Positions 24,071 to 34,953 of a DNA stretch of 64,000 nt are shown here, one piece after another. How positions within the stretch are numbered: position 1 is the first letter of the stretch; the number at the start of each line of letters is the position of its first letter. The translations under genes were made by a program, and so were the position numbers. Source of the stretch: Xylaria sp. FL1777 (Eukaryota > Ascomycota > Sordariomycetes > Xylariales > Xylariaceae); NCBI GenBank assembly GCA_022578965.1, contig MU400591.1:124001-188000 (forward strand), in the 5' to 3' direction. Under the pieces are notes generated by a model. The model saw only the letters and a list, made by a program, of their open reading frames with translations. It did not search any database and was not told the DNA's origin.

Positions 24071-24857
24071 ATGTCTACCATCACCAGATCTTTGAAGAAC
24101 TTATGGAAGGTTGGAGTCAGGGTTAGTTAGCACCCGCCTCTCACTGCTAAGAACACTACTAATGCTCAGCTCGACAGGATGCCTGGCACCAAATGAACGT
24201 ACGTCGACCTCGAATCCATGACCGGTGATCACTCGATAGGAACTGACCGCCGGTACGCATCCAACAGTATATCGGTATGCGATGAGAGAGTCTGGAATCG
24301 AAAGACTGGGATGCTGATTCTATCCAGGCGACACCAAAGCCGGCACCCTCGTCGGCACGGATCGCTGGGGCAACAAATATTACGAGAACGGCGAAGAACT
24401 CCCCCGTACGTGGCCATCCCTGTTGCACCCTCGCTTTATACCGAACCGATAAAGAACTTTCGGTGTGCTGACCGACGATAGTCCGAACAAGATGGGTTGA
24501 CTACAAGAGCCACGACTTCGACGCGTACGTTCCAAGAGTGCAACCACCTACTTACTGGTCATCATGCTAATGCCTCCTGGCAGCGCCCACATCGAGCCTG
24601 GCTGGCATGCCTGGATCTCATATCTGGTTGACAAGCCTCCGACACAGGATGCCCTGATACAGTACAAGCGACGTGCTTGGGAGGACGCCGACCCCAAGAG
24701 CATCCCCAACTACACATTATCCCGCGGTGCATACAAGCCATACTCCACGTCAGTGCATTCGTGGGATTCATGTGAGCGCGAGAAGACTAGCTAACAATGT
24801 ATTAGAGTAAAGTCAAAGATTACTGCATGGGAGCCCACAATTGTTGAGAGGAAGTAG
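24071..24857 (+). CDS. Complex I subunit NDUFA12 (B17.2)
   Basis: Seven exons, 24071-24121, 24178-24198, 24268-24274, 24328-24405, 24482-24524, 24584-24748 and 24806-24857, give 138 residues, the usual size. The joined protein reads through the family hallmarks YIGDTKAGTLVGTDRWGNKY, LRTRWVDYKSHDFDA and HIEPGWHAWISYLVD, then the C-terminal KPYSTVKSKITAWEP. This is an accessory subunit of NADH:ubiquinone oxidoreductase, on the matrix side of the inner membrane, needed for late assembly of the N-module region. Six introns in a 417-nt coding sequence is dense, and exon 3 is only 7 nt (tatatcg), encoding the Tyr-Ile-Gly before DTKAG. All junctions are GT-AG and all phases close. It shares a promoter with PGS1 and converges on the Nudix gene 142 bases away. 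Confidence 0.93.
24268..24274 (+). other. 7-nt microexon of NDUFA12
   Basis: The bases tatatcg lie between caacag (acceptor) and gtatgc (donor). Flanking introns are 69 and 53 nt. Skipping it would shift the frame and lose the nearly invariant YIG that precedes DTKAGT, so it must be included in functional mRNA. Confidence 0.85.
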
Positions 24858-24999
24858 GCAAATCACCCTGCGCAAGCCGCCTGTATATACTAGCAGTATC
24901 CAGCCGACGAGACAACGGCACAATAGGATTTATTCAACGTTGCATGTAGTTTTGTTGTGGGAAAATCGAGCATGTTCTTTATTTCCCTGACGCTGCCCA

Positions 25000-26053
25000 C
25001 TAATTTAAATGATCCAGGAGAAAAGAGACTCCAAAGACTGGGAATTGCAGATTGCGATGGAGACGCATGGAGATTTCAATAAAGTCGCGCTCGTTCTCCT
25101 CGTGAATAATTCCATGACGAACAAAGAAATCAATAGCGGCGAGAGCAAACCATGGTTTGACATTCCCGGCAAGTATTTCCCATTTGATTCTGTCCGGAGC
25201 CATCAGTTCAAACCCCTCCACGTTCATATCACTGGACTTCGGCTCGACGTCTTCGGGGACCTCCATGTCATACAAGAAATGTACCCCGGGCTGCAGCAAA
25301 CCAACTTCTCCGCCCATCTCCCTCCTTCGTGTGTGGAAGTAGGACAAGGTCCCACATGCCCTAGCTCTCTGCCCCACTAGCTCTGTCGAGAAGGACGCCT
25401 CTTCATGCGCCTCATTAATCAAGGCCGTAAAGGGTTTCTTACAGACAGGCAGGCCACCCGTAGCGGTGCCGTCCAGAAGACCGGCGTGTGTCCGGGCCTC
25501 TCGCGACCGCCTCTGCACCCAGAGGCCTTTCACACCACCCTGCTCGTTGCGCGTGTAAGCTATCAGCATTACGCCATAGGCTACGATGCCAAGGAGAGGG
25601 AAGGCGGCCCGGTCAATGGAGAATAGCATTTTGCCCGTTGGGCCGTAGCAGGGCTTAAGCTCGTCTCGCCATCTCTCAAGGATGCCAAACTCTCTCTTGT
25701 TCTTGAAGTATATCATAGTGGCCTTGATAATCTCTGAGCGGGAGTCGTGGTCGTGTCCACCGGATAAGGTAAGGGTTTTGGGAGTTGTCCTGTCGTTCAC
25801 GTACCAACCTGCGCACTGACGGAAACGATTGGCTACTTCTGGTAACACGAATCCTAGTGTCGTCGTGTCCCGACCAACTCTGAAATGGTATAGGCTGTTC
25901 ACCCGCGCGGTGTATGCTTTAAGGTCCTTCTCGGGGAGAGGAAAACTGGCGAGCGTTAGAGGCTTCGCGTGTCGTGGGAGGAGCGCAAGAGACAAACTCA
26001 TCACAGTAGTTGATTACTTCGAGCATAGACTTGAACTGGCTATCTTGCGTCAT
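25000..26053 (-). CDS. DUF4743/Nudix hydrolase (Tnr3 N-terminal-like)
   Basis: Two exons, 26053-25998 and 25945-25000, give 333 residues. Splicing through the gtttgt donor and a cag acceptor with a CTAAC branch site joins INYCD to DFPLPEKDL, restoring the CDxFP start of the DUF4743 domain. The C-terminal half is a Nudix fold with GLLDGTATGGLPVC followed by LINEAHEEASF. Relatives fused to or resembling fungal thiamine pyrophosphokinase Tnr3 hydrolyse damaged forms of thiamine diphosphate; Nudix enzymes need Mg bound by the Glu residues of the Nudix box. Here the Arg that normally precedes the first Glu (REAxEE) is Asn (NEAHEE), while the acidic residues are kept. An in-frame Met at 26122 would add 23 hydrophobic residues. 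Function on a thiamine derivative is inferred from the family only. Confidence 0.85.
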
Positions 26054-29000
26054 GGCCGGGCGGAGGAATTCCGTGAGGAAGTCCAGCAGGACAGGCAAAC
26101 TCAGAGTACAGCATCTCCCCATTGACGTTTCGGAATACCGAGCTTGGTCTAGGTCTATCTATGCCGCGATGATATCTAGATCGTATGAGATCTTTCGAGA
26201 GGAATTTGCGGCTCGTCTCATCATCGCCGTAGCGACGAAGACGTCTCTGTTTAACCATTTCTCTTCGTATTGTCTGCTCTTTGCTTGTTACAGAAATAAC
26301 CGCTCTAGTCGCTATTTGCTGGACGGTTTTTGCATAGGTTCTCGGTACGGTCCGGCACAAGCTTTACGAGATTATGGTATACACATCTCGATGATAAACC
26401 AGGATTAAAAGTCAAGGCTCGTATGGAGCGCCAGGAGTAAGACAGGTTTATTCCGCCTCCAAGCAACAGCATAAAGCATGTTCTATCACGCATCCCTTGC
26501 GGTGTAACAAGACGGACAGACGAGCAAGGAGGCTCAGCGGCGGGTTCTCAAAATTAGCGCACATGTTGTGCTTCGTACTAGGCCTCTTCCTGTTGATGCT
26601 GTCACAACAACGCTGAAAAAGGGGGTAGAAGAATAAGCGAAGCAACTGATTCTTTCTGCGCTCTTTAGAGCGGGGACGTGACGCAAGTTGCTTCCGATAA
26701 TTTCAGTGGTGGATAGAAACCTCCTAAGGACTCTCGATTCTTCCTGTTAGTCATTCTTACCACTGTTCTATCGAGGTATGAGACGATGTTGTTGACGTAC
26801 CACGACTTTGGAGAAACCTCCAATCAGGACCTGGCGTAAGATCACATGGAATTATAGCCGCAATAATCTGGCTCTTGGTTAGATTTCCGAAGGCATCTCG
26901 TTGTACAGGGCGCCAGGGGCGTGAAAACAAAACCCGTTTCACAGCCAGACAACCATAGCAAGGGGAGCCCCGAAGTTGCAGACATGAACGTGCATGCAGG
27001 CACGAGCATCAGGCCGCTATGTACCAGCGTCTCGGTAAGACCTCGAGAGAGTGTCATCTAGTAAATATTGGGCACGTCACGTCTGGTTCCCGAAAACATC
27101 AGCCCACCAAATGGGTAGGGAGGTCATGTCTATCCCAATCGTCAACTTGTCACATCAATCTCAACGCAAGATTTATACGAAAATGGGTGAAAGACGAAAC
27201 ACAAGATCCTCCCCGGCTCCTGCTATTGGCTTCTGTCCGGAATGTTAAACATATATCATTTATGACAGAATACCAGCTGGGTTGGAAAGAGGGCCCTCCG
27301 CGCTTTATCGGACGTCTCTGCAGCACCACTGCTCGGGGGACATGCCGGTCCGTCCGACCTCGGAGTATTTGTTGCTGATAAGATGGGTTGGATGATATTC
27401 GGGTCCTCTATTGTGGTTTCTTCGCTTACTATTCTCGCAGCGAAATTAATTCGCTAGGACGATGTATTTGTGCGGTTTTGATGTAGCGGAGGGTGGTAGT
27501 GTGGCTTGAGCTGAATCTTGCTGAATGGTCTGATGCAAGAAGACGTTGCCTCCTTCGATGTATGCAATTACAATTACACTGGCTAGTGGGAACACATGGC
27601 CGCCTGGGCCGCAGCAGGGAGCTGACGACATTGCGAATGTGGCAGCATGGCATCTGCAGTAGGAGAGGCGAGATGAGTTGGAGACTTCCAAATATAGTAC
27701 GATATAGTGTTTGTCACCGTTATTCCGCATTGTTACCTTGAACAGATAGCAATGCAACAAATAAATCAAAATCCTTTATTAGAACAAACACTGAACTAAG
27801 TATGATATAGGTTCTCACTTGGGCTGGTTAATATCGATTACAACCTAGTCAAATGACCTTCCGTGTTACAGATTCAAGGACTTGATGCAATATTAATCAA
27901 TTGGTTAGTGTATTCAACACCTCTGCAAGACATGGGATTTTGGACCTTGCTAAACTCATGCAGCTTGTGAAACTCTTTATATTTCTCCATTATCATCTAT
28001 CCTTACCTTTAACAGAGCAGTATACAAAGTACTGACGGAAGATTTCACACAGCTCGCATGTTAGTTACACCGCTCTTCTTAACCCAGTCATACTAGTCTA
28101 CTATTATAGTGATATACACCGGAGTAGAGCGACGGTCAAGAATATTTAACATTATTTTTCCAAAGTTCGTTTGATAGTCATAAAGCACCACATTCTCTAG
28201 CTATATTCCTACCAGGGTATCTTTTCGATGCTAGATACTAGTGTGTGACCACAAAATTAACTGAAGAAAGTAGGAAAATCTTTTGCTAGATAAAATTGAA
28301 TCATATAATGAAAGACGAACTTCAGCAGATGCTTTTCCCCCACAAGCTGCTATGCAATCATGAATTCCCCAAACACACCACTTCTTCAATATAAATATGA
28401 GATCATAAGTTCTGTTTATTATATTCGAGTACTTGACAAGAATGCTGTCGCGTTTAGGTGTGTAAACGCTTAGTCATATGGAAGTTGACCAGTGCACTCT
28501 CCAGAAGGGCTCATGGGAACAGTCTCTAGAAGATCTAAGTTCTAAGAGCTAGCTAGTGTAAAACAAATGAAAAGATCATAATATATATAGGCTCATCGGG
28601 CTAGTGGTTTAGCCGAGCCGGTATCCACTCCAACGTGACAAATGCCTTTGGAGACCTTCCTTTACTACCTCTGGCTTGTTCAAATAAGGGACTCAACTCC
28701 GTGTCACGCAGTGTTCTATGGCATTAACCACAGAAGGCAACCTTTAGTGTTTCAACTACTTCGGAAAATACAAAGCAATAGATCTGATAAAAGTGAACCA
28801 GATGAACTCCCAGAGAAACTATTGGAGGGATAAGAACCCAAAGAATAAATTCAAGGATACCTTGATAAAATCTTCAACTCTTGATGTCATGAGCGAGGTT
28901 AATAGGAATAGCACTATTTGAACTATTTATAAAGACAGAGCTTTAATTATAATATCAAGGCTTAACAAGAACACAAAGAAGAAGGGACATTCAAGAATAC

Positions 29001-29660
29001 TATAATCTAAACCCCATAGAATTTACACGTACTAATTTAGAACCTAGGGGGTCTCGTGAAAATCCATCGTTAGTTTTTAGTTATTATTTAGCATCTTAAT
29101 ATAGCCATACATAACTAGGTACATATTGTTACCTCTAGGACATCAATTAACAACTTTATATATCCTTCTTTCTCTATATACTACTTTGTCACTTTCCTGC
29201 GAGGGAATTTGATTTATAAGAGAAACATAGCTGGAGAATTGCTATTTGTTCAGGCACATTTTTGTGCCTCTATCGTGTGTAAGGTCCTTGAATGTTAACA
29301 CAAAAGGCACCAATAAGTGTATAAGTATAACCATGCAGCCAAGGTAGTGTAAGCCGCCCTGTGAACAGTCCAGGTCATCAAGTATCTCGACGACTAATAG
29401 GGAATAAGCGGGTCGACAACATCGTTCGTGATGCCTTTCGAAATATCCCTTTCGAAATTGCGGAGACTTGGTGCCAGTGAATAAATCGGCGTTTACTTAA
29501 AGGTAAATTGCATTCGAGGGTCAAGTGAAAATTTTCCCTCACCTTTAAAGGTTCCTTCTCTTCTCTCTCTTTCTTCGGGACACTCTCTCTTCTCTCTCTT
29601 TATCCAGGACACTCACACAAACGAACCACCACCGCTAACGAAGAACCTCGTTTCTTCACC
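26054..29660. other. Gene-poor stretch
   Basis: About 3.6 kb without a supported gene. Small open frames on both strands (for example 27446-27769 and 28642-28833) have no family resemblance. CT-rich tracts with two similar ctctctttnttc...ggacactc units at 29558-29613 lie just upstream of the zinc-finger gene and look like its pyrimidine-rich promoter or 5' leader. Confidence 0.4.
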
Positions 29661-30536
29661 ATGAGTGCTAACGACCGTATCCTACGATCTGCTGCTGCAG
29701 CAGCACGCCCTGCAAGTGTTTCTGGCGCAGCATCTGGTTCTGCAGGTAAGGTTTCCTAAAATTCCAGCTCTCTATCATTCCTGAGAAGCATCCCTAGCCC
29801 TAGCCCTAGCCCAGAAGCGGTTGGGATCCGTCTCTACACACGATTAGCCATACCTTACACCTTACACCTTCACCTATGATGTTTATATTGACTGCTTTTG
29901 TCATTTGATTTAATATAACAGCCGTAAGGTTAGGCTCTTGGAGGATGATATGCCTCTCTTGCCACTTCCCACTACTTCATCATATCCTATTTCCGCCTTC
30001 ATTCTCTGCCATGACATAGCAGGTTGCTAACAAGGAAACCTACAAAAGCCACTCCTATAAACACTAAAATTCGTTGCAACATGGACGGGTGCTCGTTTCA
30101 GAGCGACACGGAACGCGGCATCCATGAGCACCGCAAGAATAAGCACCTGGGAACGAAGTGCTATTGGCCTCTCCAAAATGGAGGCATCTGTAACCACCAG
30201 ACACAGACTCATGAGAGACTCTACAACCATATCAACGGTGTGCACCTGGGAACGAAGTGCAATTGGCCTCTCCAAAATGGAGGCATCTGCAACCATAAGG
30301 CGCAGACTCACGAGAAACTCTACGACCACCTCAACAGTGTCCACCTGCCTGAACGCGAAGTCGAGGAATATCCTTACCCATGCCGCTGGCCCGGATGCGT
30401 TGATTCTGATGAAACCGTTACGCAGCCCAAAACCTTCGAGAAGTTGGGCAGTGCGGAACGTCATGCGCGAGAGCATCAGTACAAGATCTGGCGTACCATG
30501 GAACCCGACGTTGAGCCTCGCGAAGGAGAGGAGTGA
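29661..30536 (+). CDS. C2H2-like zinc-finger protein with duplicated finger
   Basis: The last exon (30023-30536) is solid. It encodes four finger-like units: one C-x4-C-x12-H-x5-H, two near-identical units of about 33 residues in which CYWPLQNGGIC or CNWPLQNGGIC supplies Cys pairs nine residues apart, and a final CRWPGC unit ending HAREH. The exon has no ATG at its start, and its frame opens at a splice acceptor. A likely first exon, 29661-29745, encodes MSANDRILRSAAAAARPASV. The two do not join in phase directly. A 7-nt exon, ccgtaag at 29932-29938, flanked by an AG and a GT, makes the whole 201-residue model close in frame, but this is tentative. If wrong, an internal ATG at 30081 is the fallback. 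The partner nucleic acid or protein is unknown. Confidence 0.55.
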
Positions 30537-30611
30537 TGGAGCATGGGCGGAGGAAAGGATTCTTCTACGTTATGAAAACAGTAGCACCACCAAAGGTTGA
30601 AAGGCAGATAT

Positions 30612-30713
30612 GGGTCAATCACCTTGCCTCCTGGTCAATCACCTTGCCTTCTGGTCAATCACTTTGCCTCCTGGTCAATCACTTTGCCTTCTAATCAATC
30701 ACCTTGCCTTCTA
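30612..30713 (+). repeat. 20-bp minisatellite, five copies
   Basis: Five consecutive units of the form ggtcaatcaccttgcctcct lie about 75 bases after the zinc-finger stop codon. Units vary at a few sites (acc/act, ctcct/cttct, and gg/aa in the last unit). They probably fall in the 3' UTR. Confidence 0.9.
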
Positions 30714-31123
30714 AAGAGCCCATGTGGTAATTTCCTTGAGTCATCATTTGGGCAGAATTCCTTCATACCGAAGTGTGCTTAGCTAGCTACGTAAAACAGC
30801 CCTCAATACAAACCAGTCGTCTAAAACATACACTCTTTCGTCATCTTCCTAGTAGTATATATGTAAGCAGAATATGCGGTCCTCGTGTAGACTTACCACA
30901 CCCCGCATCTGCAGGACGGATCCTCGCTATATCAGGTAATACATAAATAAGAAGGACAGCAGTACTCGCACACTCCCATACTCTTAAGTATGACAACAGT
31001 CTAGGCAAGCTTCAATCAACGTGCTTGTATGAATGACACACCTGGCTTTCCTCCAAAATCTCCTTCTTGTACATCCATTACCTACTTATTGCTAATTAAT
31101 ATCCGAAGGTCAACACGAGAGCG
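30714..31123. other. Intergenic, carboxylesterase upstream region
   Basis: No coding content is seen between the minisatellite and the carboxylesterase start codon. Confidence 0.5.
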
Positions 31124-32737
31124 ATGAGTGAGCCTCAGAGCCTTGATCACTCTCCGTGTGCTCCGGTCACCGTCGAATCTGGGTTGCTATCTGGAGTTCA
31201 TCGCCCGAATGCCACGAGATCCTTCCTGGGAGTTCCCTACGCCGCGCCTCCCGTAGGAGACCTGCGCTGGCGACCGCCAAGACCACCTCTACACTGGACC
31301 GATGTGCGATCTGGCGACAAATTCGGCCCTAGCAGTATCCAACCCCCGGCGCCGACCTCTTCGTTATATTCTAGTGCTGAGACCGAGTTCAGCGAAGACT
31401 GCCTCTACTTGAACGTGTACACCGGCGCCGAGAACTCCAGTAACAGGCCCGTCCTGGTCTGGTTCCATTTCGGCGCCTTTGTGTTTGGCTCCGGATCCAA
31501 CCCCATGCAAGATGGAACTAAATTTGCCGCGGGAGGCATTACGGTCGTCACTGTAAACTTCCGCCTCGGTCGATTCGGGTTTCTTGCACTTCCAGAGCTG
31601 AGCGCCGAGTCGGGCCACAAAGCGTCAGGTAACTACGGCATAATGGACCAGATAGCCGCGCTGGAATGGGTACAGCGGAACATCAAGGCGTTCGGGGGAG
31701 ACCCCGGAAATGTAACGATAGGGGGAGCGTCATCTGGCGGCGCGAGCGTCCACATACTTCGCGTCTCGCCGTTAGCCAAGGGCTTGTTCTCCAAGGCAAT
31801 CTGCGAGAGTGGACCTGGAATGGCACCAGCGATCGACGGCCCGGGTCATATCGCAGCTTATATGACGCTGGCCGCAGCTGAAGAAGCCGGAACCGAAATA
31901 CTACATACCCTCGGCGTCTCCTCCCTCGCCGAACTACGTCAAATATCCCCTGAAAAGATCTTGACGGTAAATCTGTCTCGTAGGCAGGGACTATGGAAGT
32001 CTTATTTACGACCTACCACTACCAGCCTGAGCGTTTACGATACCGCAAACCCAATCGTCGACGGCTACGTGCTTCCTCATTCGCCTCTTACGGCATTCAC
32101 ATCTGGTCTGGCAGCTGACATTCCCCTTCTAGCAGGTAGTACCGCTGACGACGGAACGGCACTGCCGCGTCTGGAATCCCTAGCTCATTATCATGCATTC
32201 GTAAAGGACACGTTCGGGGCACAAGCTGACGAAGCTCTCCGTCTATATCCTGCCACCACCGACACAGAAGTGTGGACTTCATCATGGAAGCTTCTCGCCG
32301 AACAAGTCTTCACCTGGCCGACATTGACATCGGCACGTCTACAGGCGAAATATATGAAGTCACCCGCATGGTACTACGAATTCTCGCGCGCGCCGCCCAT
32401 CCCCGCGAACTCGGAAATAGTCGAAAAGAAATTTGCCGGCGCTTTCCACCTCGTCGGCATGCTGTACGCGTTTGGCAACCTCGAGACGTGGCAATGGGAT
32501 TGGAGTGACGCCGATAGAGCGCTTTCGAGACATATGATGGCTACTTGGGTGCGATTTGTGCGAAACGGGAGCCCTAAGGATGGCCAGGGAGACACTGATT
32601 CTTGGCCGGCTCTGAGCACGAGTCGTGATATCGTAAGGTTCTGGGGTGACGATGGTGAGGCACGGTCGGAGCCACTGGGACAACGAGCCCGTGAAGTAGC
32701 AGCGTTTTGGGACAGGTACTATGGTGTCGAGTTATAG
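31124..32737 (+). CDS. Type-B carboxylesterase with atypical oxyanion motif
   Basis: Single exon, 537 residues, alpha/beta hydrolase of the COesterase family. Landmarks are FLGVPYAAPPVGDLRW, EDCLYLNVY (91-99), the nucleophile elbow G-A-Ser203-S-G, an acidic DD at 342-343 where the catalytic Glu usually sits, and His442 in GAFHLVGMLYAFG. The usual HGGG oxyanion sequence is replaced by His-Phe-Gly-Ala at 115-118, and the elbow lacks the usual Glu before Ser (GESAGG becomes GASSGG). There is no signal peptide, so it is probably cytosolic, unlike many secreted fungal lipases of this family. It likely hydrolyses or transfers esters. The substitutions suggest altered specificity, or weaker activity. 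It stands about 2.2 kb from the oxidoreductase group at 34954-39810. Confidence 0.9.
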   Translation: MSEPQSLDHSPCAPVTVESGLLSGVHRPNATRSFLGVPYAAPPVGDLRWRPPRPPLHWTDVRSGDKFGPSSIQPPAPTSSLYSSAETEFSEDCLYLNVYTGAENSSNRPVLVWFHFGAFVFGSGSNPMQDGTKFAAGGITVVTVNFRLGRFGFLALPELSAESGHKASGNYGIMDQIAALEWVQRNIKAFGGDPGNVTIGGASSGGASVHILRVSPLAKGLFSKAICESGPGMAPAIDGPGHIAAYMTLAAAEEAGTEILHTLGVSSLAELRQISPEKILTVNLSRRQGLWKSYLRPTTTSLSVYDTANPIVDGYVLPHSPLTAFTSGLAADIPLLAGSTADDGTALPRLESLAHYHAFVKDTFGAQADEALRLYPATTDTEVWTSSWKLLAEQVFTWPTLTSARLQAKYMKSPAWYYEFSRAPPIPANSEIVEKKFAGAFHLVGMLYAFGNLETWQWDWSDADRALSRHMMATWVRFVRNGSPKDGQGDTDSWPALSTSRDIVRFWGDDGEARSEPLGQRAREVAAFWDRYYGVEL

Positions 32738-34953
32738 ATGTGCGGTGGTAATAGGGCAGATCGCCTCGCCACGCCACCCAAGATTCAGTAGTTGAATACC
32801 ACCTCATCTATGTTTCTCGACATATTTTATTTTCTTGTGTAGTAGACTAGTGATTGCTCTGGGCTATATTTATCAGATTCCTAATACTGTGGCCAGTAAT
32901 TAATGCGACTACAAAATGCAGACTTCAACCTCTACAACTTTTAAACCTCCTTTTTCATCGATGATAGCAATACAATAGTAGTAACACGGATGGAGTTATA
33001 TTTATCTGCGTCAAAGGAATTTTCATTTACTCTACTAACTAAGTGTCACCTGTTATTACATATATTAAACCTATAGGAGAAACCTCACAAAGCTATGAGA
33101 TAATATGTGTTGTAAGGCCTCGTGGACAGTACTGATAGCCTACCGGAGAAGAATCCGACAAGCACGTCCTCATTACATCTTAGTACGCGGTGTTCTTGCT
33201 TCCGTGGAAACCATATCATCCCAAGTTTCGGTTATGATAACCTCCGATAACGGCTCGCCACCGCTTCATGGTAAAATTGATACTTTCCGGGAGGATTTCG
33301 GCTACATAAGTCTCCATGGAAACTGTAATAATGCTTGTAGCTTTGACGATGCAAGGAGACACACAGCACTGTTAAAGACTAACGTGTATTACCGGAGGCC
33401 GATTTACCTTAAAGGGTTTCTTCGGGAATGAAAGGAATTACATCTTACAATACCCGAAACTCCAAATGGGAGAAGATCGAGCAAAATTACATTAGACTTG
33501 AAATGTACAAAAGCTATAAAACCCTACCAAAGTAATGGGCGCACTCTGCAAGACATTCTGATTTGTCAAACAAGTATAGATGCAGCAGCTCTGAAGATCA
33601 TAAAAAGTAGCGAGGTAGTGTGAGTGGCATAAAGGCGCCGGGGTAGTTCTACAAATCCGGCTGTGACCATACATGTATACTTTTATCCACGGAGCCTTCG
33701 GGTATGGTATATGTGAGTATTTGATATTTTGCGAGGGGTTGATTACATTGTTCAGAGCAAGCCGTCTCCCGTATTTTGTTAATGCATATGGAAGCATAGG
33801 TTAAGCCTATCACTTAATGGGTCACTCTAGCAACTCAACAAGCGTTACCAAAATAACCAGTCTATCATTCTAAGTAAATAGTTAATACTTAATACCTTAG
33901 ACTAAATGTACCGCACTAGATTAGCTCTAAAGCTATATATGTGCCCTTGATTTCGGGGGGTAGAGCTGTAGTTGATTCAAGTAGAATCCCAATCCATACC
34001 TACCATCATAGACTCACATGCAGCAAATATGAAAACATTACCACTTCACATATGCAGGGCCGACATAGCAAAGGATACAGATCGCATCGCCTACCTCGGA
34101 TTCTCGGAAATGATGTTCTACTCGTTTGGAGGGGTGTGAGGCTGCCTTTTCTGCATACCGTGGGCGGTGGTTAATTAGCCCGCCAAATGTCCTTATTTGC
34201 CGTTTAGAGCATCATTTCCGAGAATCCGAGGTGCTATCAATCAGCACACATCACAACCCCTGGTGAAGCTGCCGGCAGCGGGAAGTAGACGATGAGCTAG
34301 AATCCGGTATCCGAGACCCACTTCGGCATGCACCCATGTTGTCTTTATAGAGTCACTGTCACAGGGTATACGGACTTTTGGTATATCAACATTATGTCAA
34401 TACTCCTAAGCTTTCTAACTATTGCGTTATCCTAACATAGTATTGCATTTTCCTGAGTAATATCATTGAAAGTTATAGTAATCATAATCGTAATAGGTAC
34501 CAAGGGTCGAGATTTAGAGATTGCCGATAGGTGTCGTATAGGTCTACAGCTCTATAAACATCACACATTATTAACCATTTTCTCCAAAGAAAAGGCACGC
34601 AACGCGAATGAAAGCCGAAGAGCCGAAGACATTAAAGCGGAGCAGTGGAGGTGAGGCAAGTTGACGTAGAATATAGTAAAAGATGGGGGGGGAAGCACAT
34701 AGGATATTCATATTATCCTTGCAGCTCGATGATTGACAATATCACATAAATCTTACCAATTATGAAGTCACCGATGCGGGAACAGTTTCCTATAAGCCTG
34801 GCCGAGTTCGGGGCTTTTTGAAAGGTAAAACTTTAAAACGAAGTATTGTTATAAAACCCGAAATCCCAATCTGAGCGAAATCAATAGTTGTTCTATCATA
34901 TTCAATCTCACGTTCCATTCCCAAAACCTTCTCCCTAGCTCACCGATCACTTA
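32738..34953. other. Gene-poor stretch with an inverted repeat
   Basis: No gene is supported. A 23-bp perfect inverted repeat lies at 34093-34232 (listed separately). A TATAAAA at about 34850 lies 100 bases before the AsaB-like start. Confidence 0.45.
34093..34232. repeat. Perfect 23-bp inverted repeat with 94-bp loop
   Basis: Arms are 34093-34115 and 34210-34232, perfectly complementary (core cctcggattctcggaaatg). A transcript would form a stable hairpin. It may be a small MITE or a regulatory hairpin; no clear target-site duplication was seen. Confidence 0.85.

Noticed and set aside
28642..28833. 63-residue plus-strand frame
   Set aside because: Too short and without similarity I can name; possibly a transposon scrap but not supportable.
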